Below are positions 17,451 to 26,320 of a stretch of DNA of 64,000 nt, piece after piece. Positions within the stretch are counted from its first letter, which is position 1; the number at the start of each line of letters is the position of its first letter. The notes beneath the pieces were generated by a model, which was not told the origin of the DNA, searched no databases, and worked only from the letters and a program-made list of their open reading frames with translations. The position numbers and the translations under genes were made by a program. Source of the DNA: Chitinophagaceae bacterium (lineage in GTDB: Bacteria > Bacteroidota > Bacteroidia > Chitinophagales > Chitinophagaceae); assembly GCA_018335935.1 (NCBI GenBank), contig JAGXRG010000057.1, forward strand, positions 1-64,000. Reading direction: 5' to 3'.

Positions 17451-18023
17451 TTATCTCATAAAAATTAAAAATATCAATAAATAAATCCATAGCACATCTA
17501 CAAAATGCCAATAAGCAGCCATTACTTCTGTTGAAACAATACTACTACTTATTTTTGATAAATTATTTTTTAAGCTCATTACTATAAGTGCAATTACTCC
17601 TCCTAAAACGTGTATGCTATGTAATCCTATGATGATGAGTAAAAATGATGCTCCAGGATTACTATTTCGACCAATAAATTCTACTCCTGATTGATCTAAA
17701 TATACAAAACCCTTATATTGCATTACAGCAAATAAAACACCCAATGCTGCAGTAAGTAACAATAGTTTTTTATATGTTGATGCTTGTTCTGCCTTAATAG
17801 CTTTTACTGCCATTTGCAAGGTTAAACTACTGATTAATATAACAACAGTGCTCCATAAAAATATGGTTGGTAGGTTTACACTAATAACATTGTCCTGACT
17901 TTTTTTAACTACATATGCACTGGTTAGTCCAGCAAACATCATACAAATGCTGCCTATTGCTACCCACATTAAAAATTTATGTGGATGAAGTTTTTTATGT
18001 TGTTTCATGTTAATTGTATCCAT
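17451..18023 (-). CDS. Heme-copper oxidase subunit III-like protein (second copy)
   Basis: A 190-residue membrane protein with five hydrophobic segments and the subunit III hallmarks IGLHSIHVLGGVIAL and AAYWHFVDVLWIYLLIF. It is shorter than the second subunit III encoded downstream and lacks the WEWTHL helix motif seen there. Two consecutive subunit III-type genes are common in Bacteroidota caa3-like clusters, so this is probably a genuine extra subunit. Its stop and the ctaB stop-to-start spacing (15 nt) fit one operon. ATG 18023 is used; a second ATG at 18008 is possible. Confidence 0.9.
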   Translation of the reverse strand: MDTINMKQHKKLHPHKFLMWVAIGSICMMFAGLTSAYVVKKSQDNVISVNLPTIFLWSTVVILISSLTLQMAVKAIKAEQASTYKKLLLLTAALGVLFAVMQYKGFVYLDQSGVEFIGRNSNPGASFLLIIIGLHSIHVLGGVIALIVMSLKNNLSKISSSIVSTEVMAAYWHFVDVLWIYLLIFLIFMR

Positions 18024-18038
18024 ATATATTTTTAATTA

Positions 18039-18905
18039 TTAAACTATCTTGTCCCAAAGTAATGCCAAATACACAATTGGTAAATATATATAGCTGCTAA
18101 ACATTACTCTTCTGGCTGCTTTAACATCCATAGCAATAAACAAACGTATACATTGCATCACCATGAATAAATTTGCTATTATTAAAATCCACATACTAGT
18201 AGTGCCCGTCATTCCAAAATAGTTGGGCAAAATACCAATAGGAATCATTAATACACTGTACATAATGGCTTGTAATGCAGTAAACTTGGTTGGACCTTCT
18301 TTACTTGGCAATAACTTAAATCCTACTTTAGTATAATCTTGATGAGCCACCCAGGCAATAGCCCAAAAATGTGGGAATTGCCAAATGAACTGAATAGCAA
18401 AAAGTACTAAACCACCCGTCCAAACAATGGGTTGATCATAAAAACCAGCAACCCACCCTATTAAACAAGGAAAAGCTCCTGGAAAACCACCAATTAAAAC
18501 AGAAACTGAATTTATTTTTTTTAGTGGGGTATAGATGAATGCATATAAAAATAAACTAAATGCCGACAGTAATGCTGAAGTAAGATTAAAAAAGTACCAC
18601 ATTAATAAGCAACCTAAAACACCAGCAATGAGTGCAAAAGTATAGGCCTCAGCAACACTCATTCTTCCGGAAGCAACAGGCCTGTTTGCAGTACGCTTCA
18701 TTAATGCATCAGAATCTTTTTCAACAGCTTGGTTAATAGCATTTGCACTACCAGTAATCATTAAACCTGCTGCAAATAAAATAGTGATCATTGTCCAGTT
18801 GTAACCATTATTGGGTACAAGCAAAAAGCAAATTACACAAGTAAATACAACAGTAAAACTGAGGGTGAGTTTAATAAGTTCCTTATAGTCTTTAATCTTT
18901 TGCAT
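18039..18905 (-). CDS. ctaB: Heme o synthase (protoheme IX farnesyltransferase)
   Basis: A 288-residue UbiA-family membrane prenyltransferase that adds a farnesyl group to heme b to make heme o, the precursor of the heme a used by CtaD. The catalytic Asp-rich motif is NQAVEKDSDALMKRTANRP, the second motif region is VAHQDYTKVGFKLLP, and about nine hydrophobic segments are visible. I choose ATG 18905 (MQKIKDYKEL); an in-frame GTG at 18926 would add seven residues. It lies inside the oxidase operon, separated from ctaD by a strong hairpin at 18976-19001. Confidence 0.93.
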   Translation of the reverse strand: MQKIKDYKELIKLTLSFTVVFTCVICFLLVPNNGYNWTMITILFAAGLMITGSANAINQAVEKDSDALMKRTANRPVASGRMSVAEAYTFALIAGVLGCLLMWYFFNLTSALLSAFSLFLYAFIYTPLKKINSVSVLIGGFPGAFPCLIGWVAGFYDQPIVWTGGLVLFAIQFIWQFPHFWAIAWVAHQDYTKVGFKLLPSKEGPTKFTALQAIMYSVLMIPIGILPNYFGMTGTTSMWILIIANLFMVMQCIRLFIAMDVKAARRVMFSSYIYLPIVYLALLWDKIV

Positions 18906-18975
18906 CTTGTTACTGTTACCTACCACACTAAAGAAAAGAAGTAATGATATGCTTAAAAGCTGAAATATAAATTAC

Positions 18976-19001
18976 AACGCCACTAGAAATCTAATGGCGT
19001 T
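18976..19001 (-). terminator. Intercistronic hairpin between ctaD and ctaB
   Basis: On the minus strand AACGCCATTAGA pairs with TCTAGTGGCGTT (one G-T wobble) with a tiny loop. It lies 13 nt after the ctaD stop. No T run follows, so it is better read as an attenuator or mRNA-stabilising hairpin that sets ctaD above the downstream genes than as a full terminator. Confidence 0.45.
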
Positions 19002-19013
19002 ATGAGATTTTTA

Positions 19014-20828
19014 TTAGTGATGACTTTCGTCGTCGCCTATTGGTGTATCTTGAGTAATAAATTCTTTTCCATCTTTTCCATAATCGTACGCCCAACGGTA
19101 AACTTCAGGAATCTCACCTGGCCAGTTTCCATGACCTGGATTAATTGGTGTAGTCCACTCTAGTGTATTAGAATCCCATGGATTTTTTGTGGTTACTTTT
19201 CTTCCTTTAAATATTGAGTAGAAGAAATTGAATAAGAATAATAGTTGAACTAAAAACACAATCATTGCTACGGTGCTAATGAACATGTTTAAAGATCCAA
19301 ATTGCTTAAAGCTTTCCCAAATACTGTAATCATAATATCTACGTGGCATACCTGCTAAACCCTCGTAGTGCATAGGCCAGAAGATTAAATAAGCACCAAT
19401 TATAGTTATCCAGAAATGGATATAACCAAGAGTGTTATTTAAGTATCTACCATACATTTTAGGGAACCAATGATATATACCAGCAAACATACCAAACATA
19501 CTTGCCACACCCATTACAATATGAAAGTGAGCAATTACAAAATAAGTATCATGCAAATGAATATCTAATGCTGAATTTCCTAACCAAATACCTGTTAAAC
19601 CTCCACTAATGAATAAGCTAACAAATCCAATTGCAAACATCATAGCTGGAGTTAATCGAATACTTCCACGCCATAAAGTAGTTAACCAGTTAAACACTTT
19701 AATTGCACTTGGAACCGCAATTAATAAAGTTAATAATACAAATATTGAACCTAAGAATGGATTCAACCCTGTTACAAACATATGGTGAGCCCAAACTAAG
19801 AAAGATAAAATAGCAATTGCAAATAAACTACCCACCATAGCCATATAACCAAAGATGGGTTTACGACTATTAACAGATAATATTTCACTTACCATACCCA
19901 TTGCTGGTAATAAGATAATGTATACTTCTGGGTGACCTAAGAACCAGAATAAATGTTGGAATAAAATAGCACTACCACCTTCGTTAGGTAAAGCACCTAC
20001 ACCATTTACAAATAAATCTGATAAGTAGAAACTTGTTCCAAAGTTTCTATCGAATATTAATAAAATACAACCCGATAATAATACAGGGAAAGAAAGAACT
20101 CCTAAAACTGCAGTAAAGAATAAAGCCCAAATGGTTAAAGGTAAACGAGTCATACTCATTCCCTTTGTACGCATATTTAATACTGTAGCAATATAGTTAA
20201 GACCACCTAATAAGGATGACACTATAAATAAACTCATGGAGACTAACCATAAATCCATACCAGTTTTTGAACCTGGCGATGCATCACCTAAAGCACTGAG
20301 TGGAGGGTAAGCAGTCCAACCACCACTAAATGGTCCATTTTCAACAAAAATTGAGCTCATCATTACCACACCAGCAGTAAAGAAGAACCAGTAACTTAAC
20401 ATATTTAAAAATGGAGATGCCATATCTCTAGCTCCAATTTGTAATGGAATTAAGAAGTTGGCAAATGTTCCACTAAGTCCTGCCGTTAATACAAAGAATA
20501 CTAATACAGTACCATGAGTAGTTACTAAAGCATAATAAGCTTGTGGTGTTATATGCCCTTTTTCTGCCCACCACTTTCCTAATAAATCTTCTAACCAAGG
20601 ATAGCTTTCGTTTGGATAGCCTAATTGTAATCTGAATAAAACACTCATTAATCCTCCAACAATTGCCCAAACCATCCCTGTAATGAGGAATTGTTTAGCA
20701 ATCATTTTATGATCCATGCTGAAAACGTATTTGCTTATAAACGTTTCGTGATGGTGATGTTCATGATGCCCATCATGAGCTTCGTGATTATGAACATCGT
20801 GACTATGTAAAACTGCTTCAGTACTCAT
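19014..20828 (-). CDS. ctaD: Cytochrome c oxidase subunit I (A1-type heme-copper oxidase)
   Basis: A 604-residue catalytic subunit that reduces O2 to water at a heme a3/CuB centre and pumps protons. CuB and cross-link residues are in LGHPEVYIILLPAMG (His, Glu and Tyr), with the CuB His pair in WAHHMFVTG. Heme ligands are in HFHIVMG and the early THGTVLVFF. D-channel residues are in FANFLIPLQIGARDMA. These identify an A1-type enzyme. An unusual N-terminal stretch has 11 His in the first 27 residues, including HHEHHHH. It is 48 nt downstream of ctaC. Confidence 0.97.
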   Translation of the reverse strand: MSTEAVLHSHDVHNHEAHDGHHEHHHHETFISKYVFSMDHKMIAKQFLITGMVWAIVGGLMSVLFRLQLGYPNESYPWLEDLLGKWWAEKGHITPQAYYALVTTHGTVLVFFVLTAGLSGTFANFLIPLQIGARDMASPFLNMLSYWFFFTAGVVMMSSIFVENGPFSGGWTAYPPLSALGDASPGSKTGMDLWLVSMSLFIVSSLLGGLNYIATVLNMRTKGMSMTRLPLTIWALFFTAVLGVLSFPVLLSGCILLIFDRNFGTSFYLSDLFVNGVGALPNEGGSAILFQHLFWFLGHPEVYIILLPAMGMVSEILSVNSRKPIFGYMAMVGSLFAIAILSFLVWAHHMFVTGLNPFLGSIFVLLTLLIAVPSAIKVFNWLTTLWRGSIRLTPAMMFAIGFVSLFISGGLTGIWLGNSALDIHLHDTYFVIAHFHIVMGVASMFGMFAGIYHWFPKMYGRYLNNTLGYIHFWITIIGAYLIFWPMHYEGLAGMPRRYYDYSIWESFKQFGSLNMFISTVAMIVFLVQLLFLFNFFYSIFKGRKVTTKNPWDSNTLEWTTPINPGHGNWPGEIPEVYRWAYDYGKDGKEFITQDTPIGDDESHH

Positions 20829-20876
20829 ATCAAATTCGTTAATCTCTAATTAATATTGTCTCGTTAATTTATTCTA

Positions 20877-21965
20877 CTATTTTTTTTCTGCCATTACTAC
20901 AGCTGCTTTTGCAGTAGTATCAGCAACAGGATCTGCTATATTAAAAACACTATTATATTTTGGTTTTTGTTTAGCCATCCATGCGTCAAATTCTTCTTGA
21001 GTTACAACTTCAATAACTCCTTTCATACTATAGTGACCATTACCACACATTTGATCACAACTAATTTCGTATTGAAAGTTTGGATTATTGGTTCTTTCTT
21101 TCATTTCTGCTGTAGTATATTTTGGTGTTAACCACATGGTGGTTGGCATACCAGGAACAGCATCCATCTTCATTCTAAAATGATTTAAACCCACATCATG
21201 AATTACATCTCTTGAACCTATAATTAATTTTAGTGGGCGATCTTTTACGGCATACATGGTTTGTTCTAAAACCACGTCATCATGAGAGAATTTATCATCA
21301 CGTAGTTGTTGAGGCTCACCATTAGCTCTATTTACTATAGTATCTTTCCAAATTAATCCTAAACTATTATCAACTGCATCAATCATTCTGTAGTATTTCT
21401 TACCAAACTCTCCATCTTTTCCTGGATATCTAAAAATCCAACCAAATTGTTTACCTGTAATTTCAACTTTTAAAGCATTACTTGGAGCTTCACTTGTAAA
21501 GCTTGCCCAGTTTCTTAACCCAATTACTACAAGAACAGTTAAGAAAATAGCTGGAACAACAGTCCATAAAGCCTCGAGCTTATTGCTATGTGCAAAGAAG
21601 TAAACTTTTTTACCTTCTTTTTCTTGATACTTATAAACGAACCAGAATAAAAGAATTTGTGTCATAACAAATACAACTCCAGTTATCACTAAAGTAGTAA
21701 TTAACATGCTATCTACTTTTTCACCTTGCACACTTGCTGCACCTTGAGGTATTAAAGTTTTTGGAGCCAATACTTCGTTACAATACCAAACTCCTATTAA
21801 ACCAACAATCATAAATGCTAACATTAAAAAAGCATTTACTTTATTAGTTTGTCTACGAGATTGATCTTCTCCCTTTAATACACTAACATACTCTGCTGCT
21901 TTGGAAATTTGAAAAATCACCAAGAAGATTAGTGTTATTACTGCTATTACAAAAAACATCTGCAT
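20877..21965 (-). CDS. ctaC: Cytochrome c oxidase subunit II with CuA site
   Basis: A 362-residue subunit that accepts electrons from a c-type heme and passes them to CtaD. The CuA ligands are complete: His in DVGLNHFRMKM, and Cys-Cys-His-Met in CDQMCGNGHYSMKG. The N-terminus has two extra hydrophobic segments (about 3-20 and 46-65) before the usual hairpin pair (about 90-115 and 135-150), as is typical of the Bacteroidota form. No CxxCH is present, so this is not a heme c-fused caa3 subunit II. It lies 57 nt after actF on the same strand, linking the complex III and oxidase genes into one block. Confidence 0.96.
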   Translation of the reverse strand: MQMFFVIAVITLIFLVIFQISKAAEYVSVLKGEDQSRRQTNKVNAFLMLAFMIVGLIGVWYCNEVLAPKTLIPQGAASVQGEKVDSMLITTLVITGVVFVMTQILLFWFVYKYQEKEGKKVYFFAHSNKLEALWTVVPAIFLTVLVVIGLRNWASFTSEAPSNALKVEITGKQFGWIFRYPGKDGEFGKKYYRMIDAVDNSLGLIWKDTIVNRANGEPQQLRDDKFSHDDVVLEQTMYAVKDRPLKLIIGSRDVIHDVGLNHFRMKMDAVPGMPTTMWLTPKYTTAEMKERTNNPNFQYEISCDQMCGNGHYSMKGVIEVVTQEEFDAWMAKQKPKYNSVFNIADPVADTTAKAAVVMAEKK

Positions 21966-22022
21966 ATTCTGTATTTAAATTCCAATTATTTTTATCTACT
22001 ACTATTATTCTACTCTTATCAA

Positions 22023-23249
22023 TTAAGTATGGTGTATAATACTTTCTTTTAAGAAAGGATGATACTTTGGTACCAATGGTTTGCTAGCTAAAGCTTTACC
22101 AACACCAATTATCATAGCACCAACAAAAAAGCTTAAAATTCCAAAATCGAACCAACCTAAAGTAACATGATCTTTACTAATGCTACCCATGATTTGTTGA
22201 TAATAATCGATCCAATGTCCAAACAAAATCAACACAGCCATAAAAGTAACTAAAGTGTAATTTCTTTTAGATGAACGTTTCATTAATATAATTAATGGAC
22301 AAACAAAGTTGATGATTAAGTTCATGAAGAAAATACCTTTATAAGCACCTTGAACTCTATGTTTGAAATAAATAATTTCCTCTGGTTGATTAGAATACCA
22401 AATCAACATATACTGACTGAACCATAAGTACGTCCAGAAAATTGAAAAGGCAAACATGAATTTAGCCACATCATGTAAGTGTTCACTGTTAGTATATTCT
22501 AAATAACCTTTGTTTTTAAGATAGATAATCCATAAAGCTATTAAACTCATGCCACTCACAAATGTGCTAGCAAAGTTATACCAGCTATACATGGTACTGT
22601 ACCAATGTGCATCTAAACTCATCATCCATAACCAAGGAATAGTTGAACCTACAGTTAAACCAAACCAAACTAAAAAGGTTGCAGCACGAACAGTGTTTTC
22701 TTTAATAAAAGCAGCACCTGTAACACCATCCATTTCTGCTTCATCTGCTTTATTGCTTAACTGACGCATTCTATATCCCAAAAAACTCCATAAGCCAATA
22801 GTTAAGGTAGTCCAAATAGTAAAGAATTTAATATTTAAAAAACTAGCTTTTCCTTTTAAAATTGGGTCATTAGCTACAGCTTCTGTATCTAACCAATGAT
22901 AAATATGATGATTGTGAGAGAATCCTATATACAATAAAACAGCTAAAGTGATAGCTCCAAAAACTGGAACTAAAGTTGAAATAGCTTCAGGAATTCTTCT
23001 AAAAGCAACTGGCCAACCACCCCAAGCCATTGTGGTTACACAAATAAAGAACATGGCTGCATTACAAACTAATGTCCAAAAAATGGTATTATACATGATG
23101 GTGCCAAGAAAAACTGCTTTTTCATGATCTGTTCCCATACCTTTTGTAAATAATCCAATTAAAAAACTTATCAACCCTACGCCAATTAAAGCATAGGCCC
23201 ATGTTTTCATTTTTCCAGGAATTTCAAATTGTTCTCTTATTGATGCCAT
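22023..23249 (-). CDS. actF: Alternative complex III subunit ActF (quinone-site membrane subunit)
   Basis: A 408-residue polytopic membrane protein with about ten segments. It belongs to the ActF group, a shorter paralogue of ActC in the NrfD-like superfamily. Recognisable stretches are AWGGWPVAFRRIPEA, YSTMYSWYNFASTFVSG and WSQYMLIWYSNQPEE-like residues around 285-300. Together with ActC it forms the membrane part of alternative complex III, which oxidises menaquinol. A 139-nt AT-rich gap with imperfect inverted AATTAAGAGTTATGAAT-type sequence separates it from actE. Confidence 0.92.
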   Translation of the reverse strand: MASIREQFEIPGKMKTWAYALIGVGLISFLIGLFTKGMGTDHEKAVFLGTIMYNTIFWTLVCNAAMFFICVTTMAWGGWPVAFRRIPEAISTLVPVFGAITLAVLLYIGFSHNHHIYHWLDTEAVANDPILKGKASFLNIKFFTIWTTLTIGLWSFLGYRMRQLSNKADEAEMDGVTGAAFIKENTVRAATFLVWFGLTVGSTIPWLWMMSLDAHWYSTMYSWYNFASTFVSGMSLIALWIIYLKNKGYLEYTNSEHLHDVAKFMFAFSIFWTYLWFSQYMLIWYSNQPEEIIYFKHRVQGAYKGIFFMNLIINFVCPLIILMKRSSKRNYTLVTFMAVLILFGHWIDYYQQIMGSISKDHVTLGWFDFGILSFFVGAMIIGVGKALASKPLVPKYHPFLKESIIHHT

Positions 23250-23388
23250 CTTTTTTGAATTATGAGTTACGAATTAAGAGTTATGAATGAGTCAAACCTT
23301 TAATTCTACACTTAACTATTTAATTTGTTTAAAAGAAAAATGAGAAAATGTATAACATTTATAACTCATTATTCTTAATTATTAATTT

Positions 23389-24039
23389 TTAATTGGCTTT
23401 AGCCACAGCAGCCGGTGCTGTATCTACTTTAGCCTCTTTTTGTTTATGCTTGATATAAGCAATTACTTGCCAACGTTGTTTTCTGCTCAACTGAGAAGCA
23501 TAACTACCCATTTGCCCTTTTCCATAAGCTACACTATAAAACATTTGTCCTTCTGGCATAGTTTCATACTTTACATCTCCTACTAATGTTGCTGGTTTTG
23601 CTGCATAAGGACCGTCGCCTCCTTTATATAATGGGCCATTGCCATCTAGGTTAGAACCATGACAAATACCACAATTAATTAAATATAATCTTTCCGCTTC
23701 TATCAATTCAGTTTCAGATAAACTTTGAATTGGACTAACAACCATTTTTGAAGCATGGTAATTTGTGGTATCTCCATTAGCATCTTTAGCTATATGAAAA
23801 GGCATTTCTTCTCCACGAGCAACAGTACCATCTACGGGTCTATTATTGTAAAATATTTTAGTACCTCTTTCACTTTCATCAGCTGTAAAAATTGATGAAT
23901 CTCTGTCGGCATAAGTTTCATAAGCTCTACTGTAGGCCATATCTGGCATATAAATATTACTTGGCTTACGCTTCACTTCGTTGCAACTTACTGTTGCAGT
24001 AACAAAGGCAAAACTTAAAATGATATAAATTCCTTTCAT
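23389..24039 (-). CDS. actE: Alternative complex III monoheme cytochrome c lipoprotein ActE
   Basis: A 216-residue lipoprotein. The signal peptide ends at a lipobox (TATVSC, C19), so it is membrane-tethered in the periplasm. A single c-type heme site, CGICH, lies at 123-127, with QMGSY downstream as a plausible Met ligand region. It is part of the electron output of alternative complex III toward the oxidase. The tail is Ala/Lys rich. It lies 43 nt after actD. Confidence 0.93.
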   Translation of the reverse strand: MKGIYIILSFAFVTATVSCNEVKRKPSNIYMPDMAYSRAYETYADRDSSIFTADESERGTKIFYNNRPVDGTVARGEEMPFHIAKDANGDTTNYHASKMVVSPIQSLSETELIEAERLYLINCGICHGSNLDGNGPLYKGGDGPYAAKPATLVGDVKYETMPEGQMFYSVAYGKGQMGSYASQLSRKQRWQVIAYIKHKQKEAKVDTAPAAVAKAN

Positions 24040-24082
24040 TCAAAAAGTATAAAAATTCCAAAAATTAATTTCAATCTATCTT

Positions 24083-24670
24083 TTATGCTACTGACATATT
24101 ACCTTCAAAAGGCATTACATCCTTATCATATCTTCCAATCCACCAACCTTCTTCAGCTTCTTCAGTTTTTGTTTCAACTGCACCGCTATTTTGTAAGAAA
24201 GCTTCTAAGTCTGCAGTATTGGTTTTATCTGTACATTCTATTACCATTACAAATAAATCATCTGTAGCTCTTGGGTGAAAATGGTGTTTCTTAACAAATG
24301 GTGCTAACTGACATAAATAACAAAATGTAAGAACCATTCCAACTGCTGAGAACAATACTGTTAACTCAAACATAATAGGTATCCAAGCAGGTAAGGCAAA
24401 GTGTGGTTTGCCACCAATATCTAAAGGCCAATCTTTTGTAAAAATCCAGCTAATACCACTAATTGCAGTAATAGTACCTGTAATGCCATAAATAAATCCT
24501 GCTGTGTGTAAACTAGTTTCTCTCATACCCAAAGCATGATCTAAACCATGTACAGCAAAAGGTGTGTACACATCTTTTATTTTATAACCAGTAGTTCTCA
24601 CTTTTTTCACTGCTGGAAAAAGTTTATCCTCTGTGTCAAAACAACCTACTACAAATTTCTTTTTTGCCAT
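24083..24670 (-). CDS. actD: Alternative complex III subunit ActD (DUF3341)
   Basis: A 195-residue DUF3341 protein. Residues about 8-50 form a ferredoxin-like start (FVVGCFDTEDKLFPAVKKVR, then YTPFAVHGLDHALGM). Two membrane segments follow (about 58-78 and 100-122), and a C-terminal soluble part carries HFHPRATDDLFVMVIE. ActD clamps ActC/ActB in known alternative complex III structures and carries no cofactor. It is 41 nt after actC in the same operon. Confidence 0.93.
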   Translation of the reverse strand: MAKKKFVVGCFDTEDKLFPAVKKVRTTGYKIKDVYTPFAVHGLDHALGMRETSLHTAGFIYGITGTITAISGISWIFTKDWPLDIGGKPHFALPAWIPIMFELTVLFSAVGMVLTFCYLCQLAPFVKKHHFHPRATDDLFVMVIECTDKTNTADLEAFLQNSGAVETKTEEAEEGWWIGRYDKDVMPFEGNMSVA

Positions 24671-24711
24671 ATGATCTTCCTTTTAAGGAACTTATTAATT
24701 AAACTTTAATT

Positions 24712-26181
24712 CTAATCGCTCGACGTATTTTCTACTACAGTATGTCCATGACCACTGTGTGCAAAAACTGATGCTGGTACATGTTCTAAATGCCCCATTT
24801 TATCTTTATAACTTTCTCCTGTTGTTTTTAATACATACTTAATTTCTGCTACTGCAATTACAGGCATGTATTTAGCAAATAAGAAAAAGCATGTAAAAAA
24901 TAATCCGAAAGAACCTAAATAGAAACCAATTTCCCAAGTAGATGGACTATAATAAACAGACCAACTAGATGGTAAATAATCTCTATAAAGTGAGGTTACA
25001 ATAATTACAAAACGCTCGAACCACATACCAATATTTACAATCACACTCATAAAGAATGTTACAAATAAATTTCTACGCATTTTTCTGCTCCAGAAAATTT
25101 GAGGGCTTAATACGTTACAAGCCATCATTCCCCAATAACTCCAACCATAAGGACTAAACAAGTTGGCTCTACTATACCAGAAAGTATATCCTTCAAATTT
25201 ATTTTGGCTATACCAACCCATAAACAATTCTGTTAAGTATGCAATACCTACAATTGAACCTGTAAGTACAATTACTTTGTTCATGGCTTCAATATGGCCC
25301 AATGTAATATAATCTTCCATTCCAAAAACCTTTCTTACTACAACCATTAATGATTGTACCATAGCAAATCCAGAGAAAATAGCACCTGCTACGAAGTAAG
25401 GTGGAAAAATAGTTGTATGCCAACCAGGAATTACAGAAGTTGCGAAATCGAATGATACAATTGTGTGTACTGATAATACTAAAGGAGTTGATAAACCAGC
25501 CAATACTAATGATAAACTCTCATGACGTTGCCAGTGTTTTGTACTACCCGTCCAACCAAAAGAGAAAATACCATATAAATGTTTACGTAACTTAGTTTTA
25601 GCTCTATCACGAACTGTTGCTAAATCTGGTATTAAACCACTATACCAGAATAATAAAGAAACAGTGAAATAAGTAGAAATCGCAAATACGTCCCAAAGTA
25701 ATGGTGAGTTAAAGTTTACCCATAATGGACCACGACTATTAGGGTAAGGCATTACAAAGAAAGCCATCCAAACTCTACCCATGTGCCAAATAGGAAACTG
25801 ACCAGCACACATTACAGCAAAAATTGTCATAGCCTCTGCAGCTCTGTTTACTCCAGTTCTCCAACCCTGACGGAATAATAATAAAATCGCAGAGATTAAA
25901 GTACCGGCATGACCAATACCTACCCACCAAACGAAGTTGGTAATATCCCAACCCCATCCAATAGTTTTGTTCAAATTCCATTGTCCAATACCATAAGTAA
26001 CCTCTCTATAAATACTGTACACACCAAAAAGCAATAATGCAACCGATATATAAAAACCTATATACCAAAGTTTGCTTGGTTTTGCTTCAATAGGGCGTAT
26101 AATATCTTCAGTAACATCATGATAAGTTTTGTTACCGTACACCAATGGTTCCCTTAATTGCGATTCGTATTTTAAACTCAT
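24712..26181 (-). CDS. actC: Alternative complex III subunit ActC (NrfD/PsrC-like)
   Basis: A 489-residue NrfD/PsrC-family membrane protein with about ten transmembrane segments. Clear family stretches are WWVGIGHAGTLISAILLL, FRQGWRTGVNRAAEAMT, HTIVSFDFATSVIPGWH and WFERFVIIVTSL. In alternative complex III it holds the main menaquinol site next to the Fe-S subunit ActB. The C-terminal tail is hydrophilic and His-containing. It lies 139 nt after actB. Confidence 0.95.
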   Translation of the reverse strand: MSLKYESQLREPLVYGNKTYHDVTEDIIRPIEAKPSKLWYIGFYISVALLLFGVYSIYREVTYGIGQWNLNKTIGWGWDITNFVWWVGIGHAGTLISAILLLFRQGWRTGVNRAAEAMTIFAVMCAGQFPIWHMGRVWMAFFVMPYPNSRGPLWVNFNSPLLWDVFAISTYFTVSLLFWYSGLIPDLATVRDRAKTKLRKHLYGIFSFGWTGSTKHWQRHESLSLVLAGLSTPLVLSVHTIVSFDFATSVIPGWHTTIFPPYFVAGAIFSGFAMVQSLMVVVRKVFGMEDYITLGHIEAMNKVIVLTGSIVGIAYLTELFMGWYSQNKFEGYTFWYSRANLFSPYGWSYWGMMACNVLSPQIFWSRKMRRNLFVTFFMSVIVNIGMWFERFVIIVTSLYRDYLPSSWSVYYSPSTWEIGFYLGSFGLFFTCFFLFAKYMPVIAVAEIKYVLKTTGESYKDKMGHLEHVPASVFAHSGHGHTVVENTSSD

Positions 26182-26320
26182 ATATTCTCAACTTTGAACT
26201 TTAAGCTTTCGCTCGTAGTCTATTTATTTTTTTTGAACCCAAGTTTTGTATTTCAATTAATCTTCGTTGTTCCGATTTTCTCAACACTCTTCAACTTTCT
26301 GTTCACTATTGAACAAATTA

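Noticed and set aside
23250-23388. AT-rich inverted stretch between actF and actE considered as a terminator
   Set aside because: Pairing is imperfect and A/T only, with no T run after a GC stem; likely a remnant of AATTACGAATT-type simple repeats.
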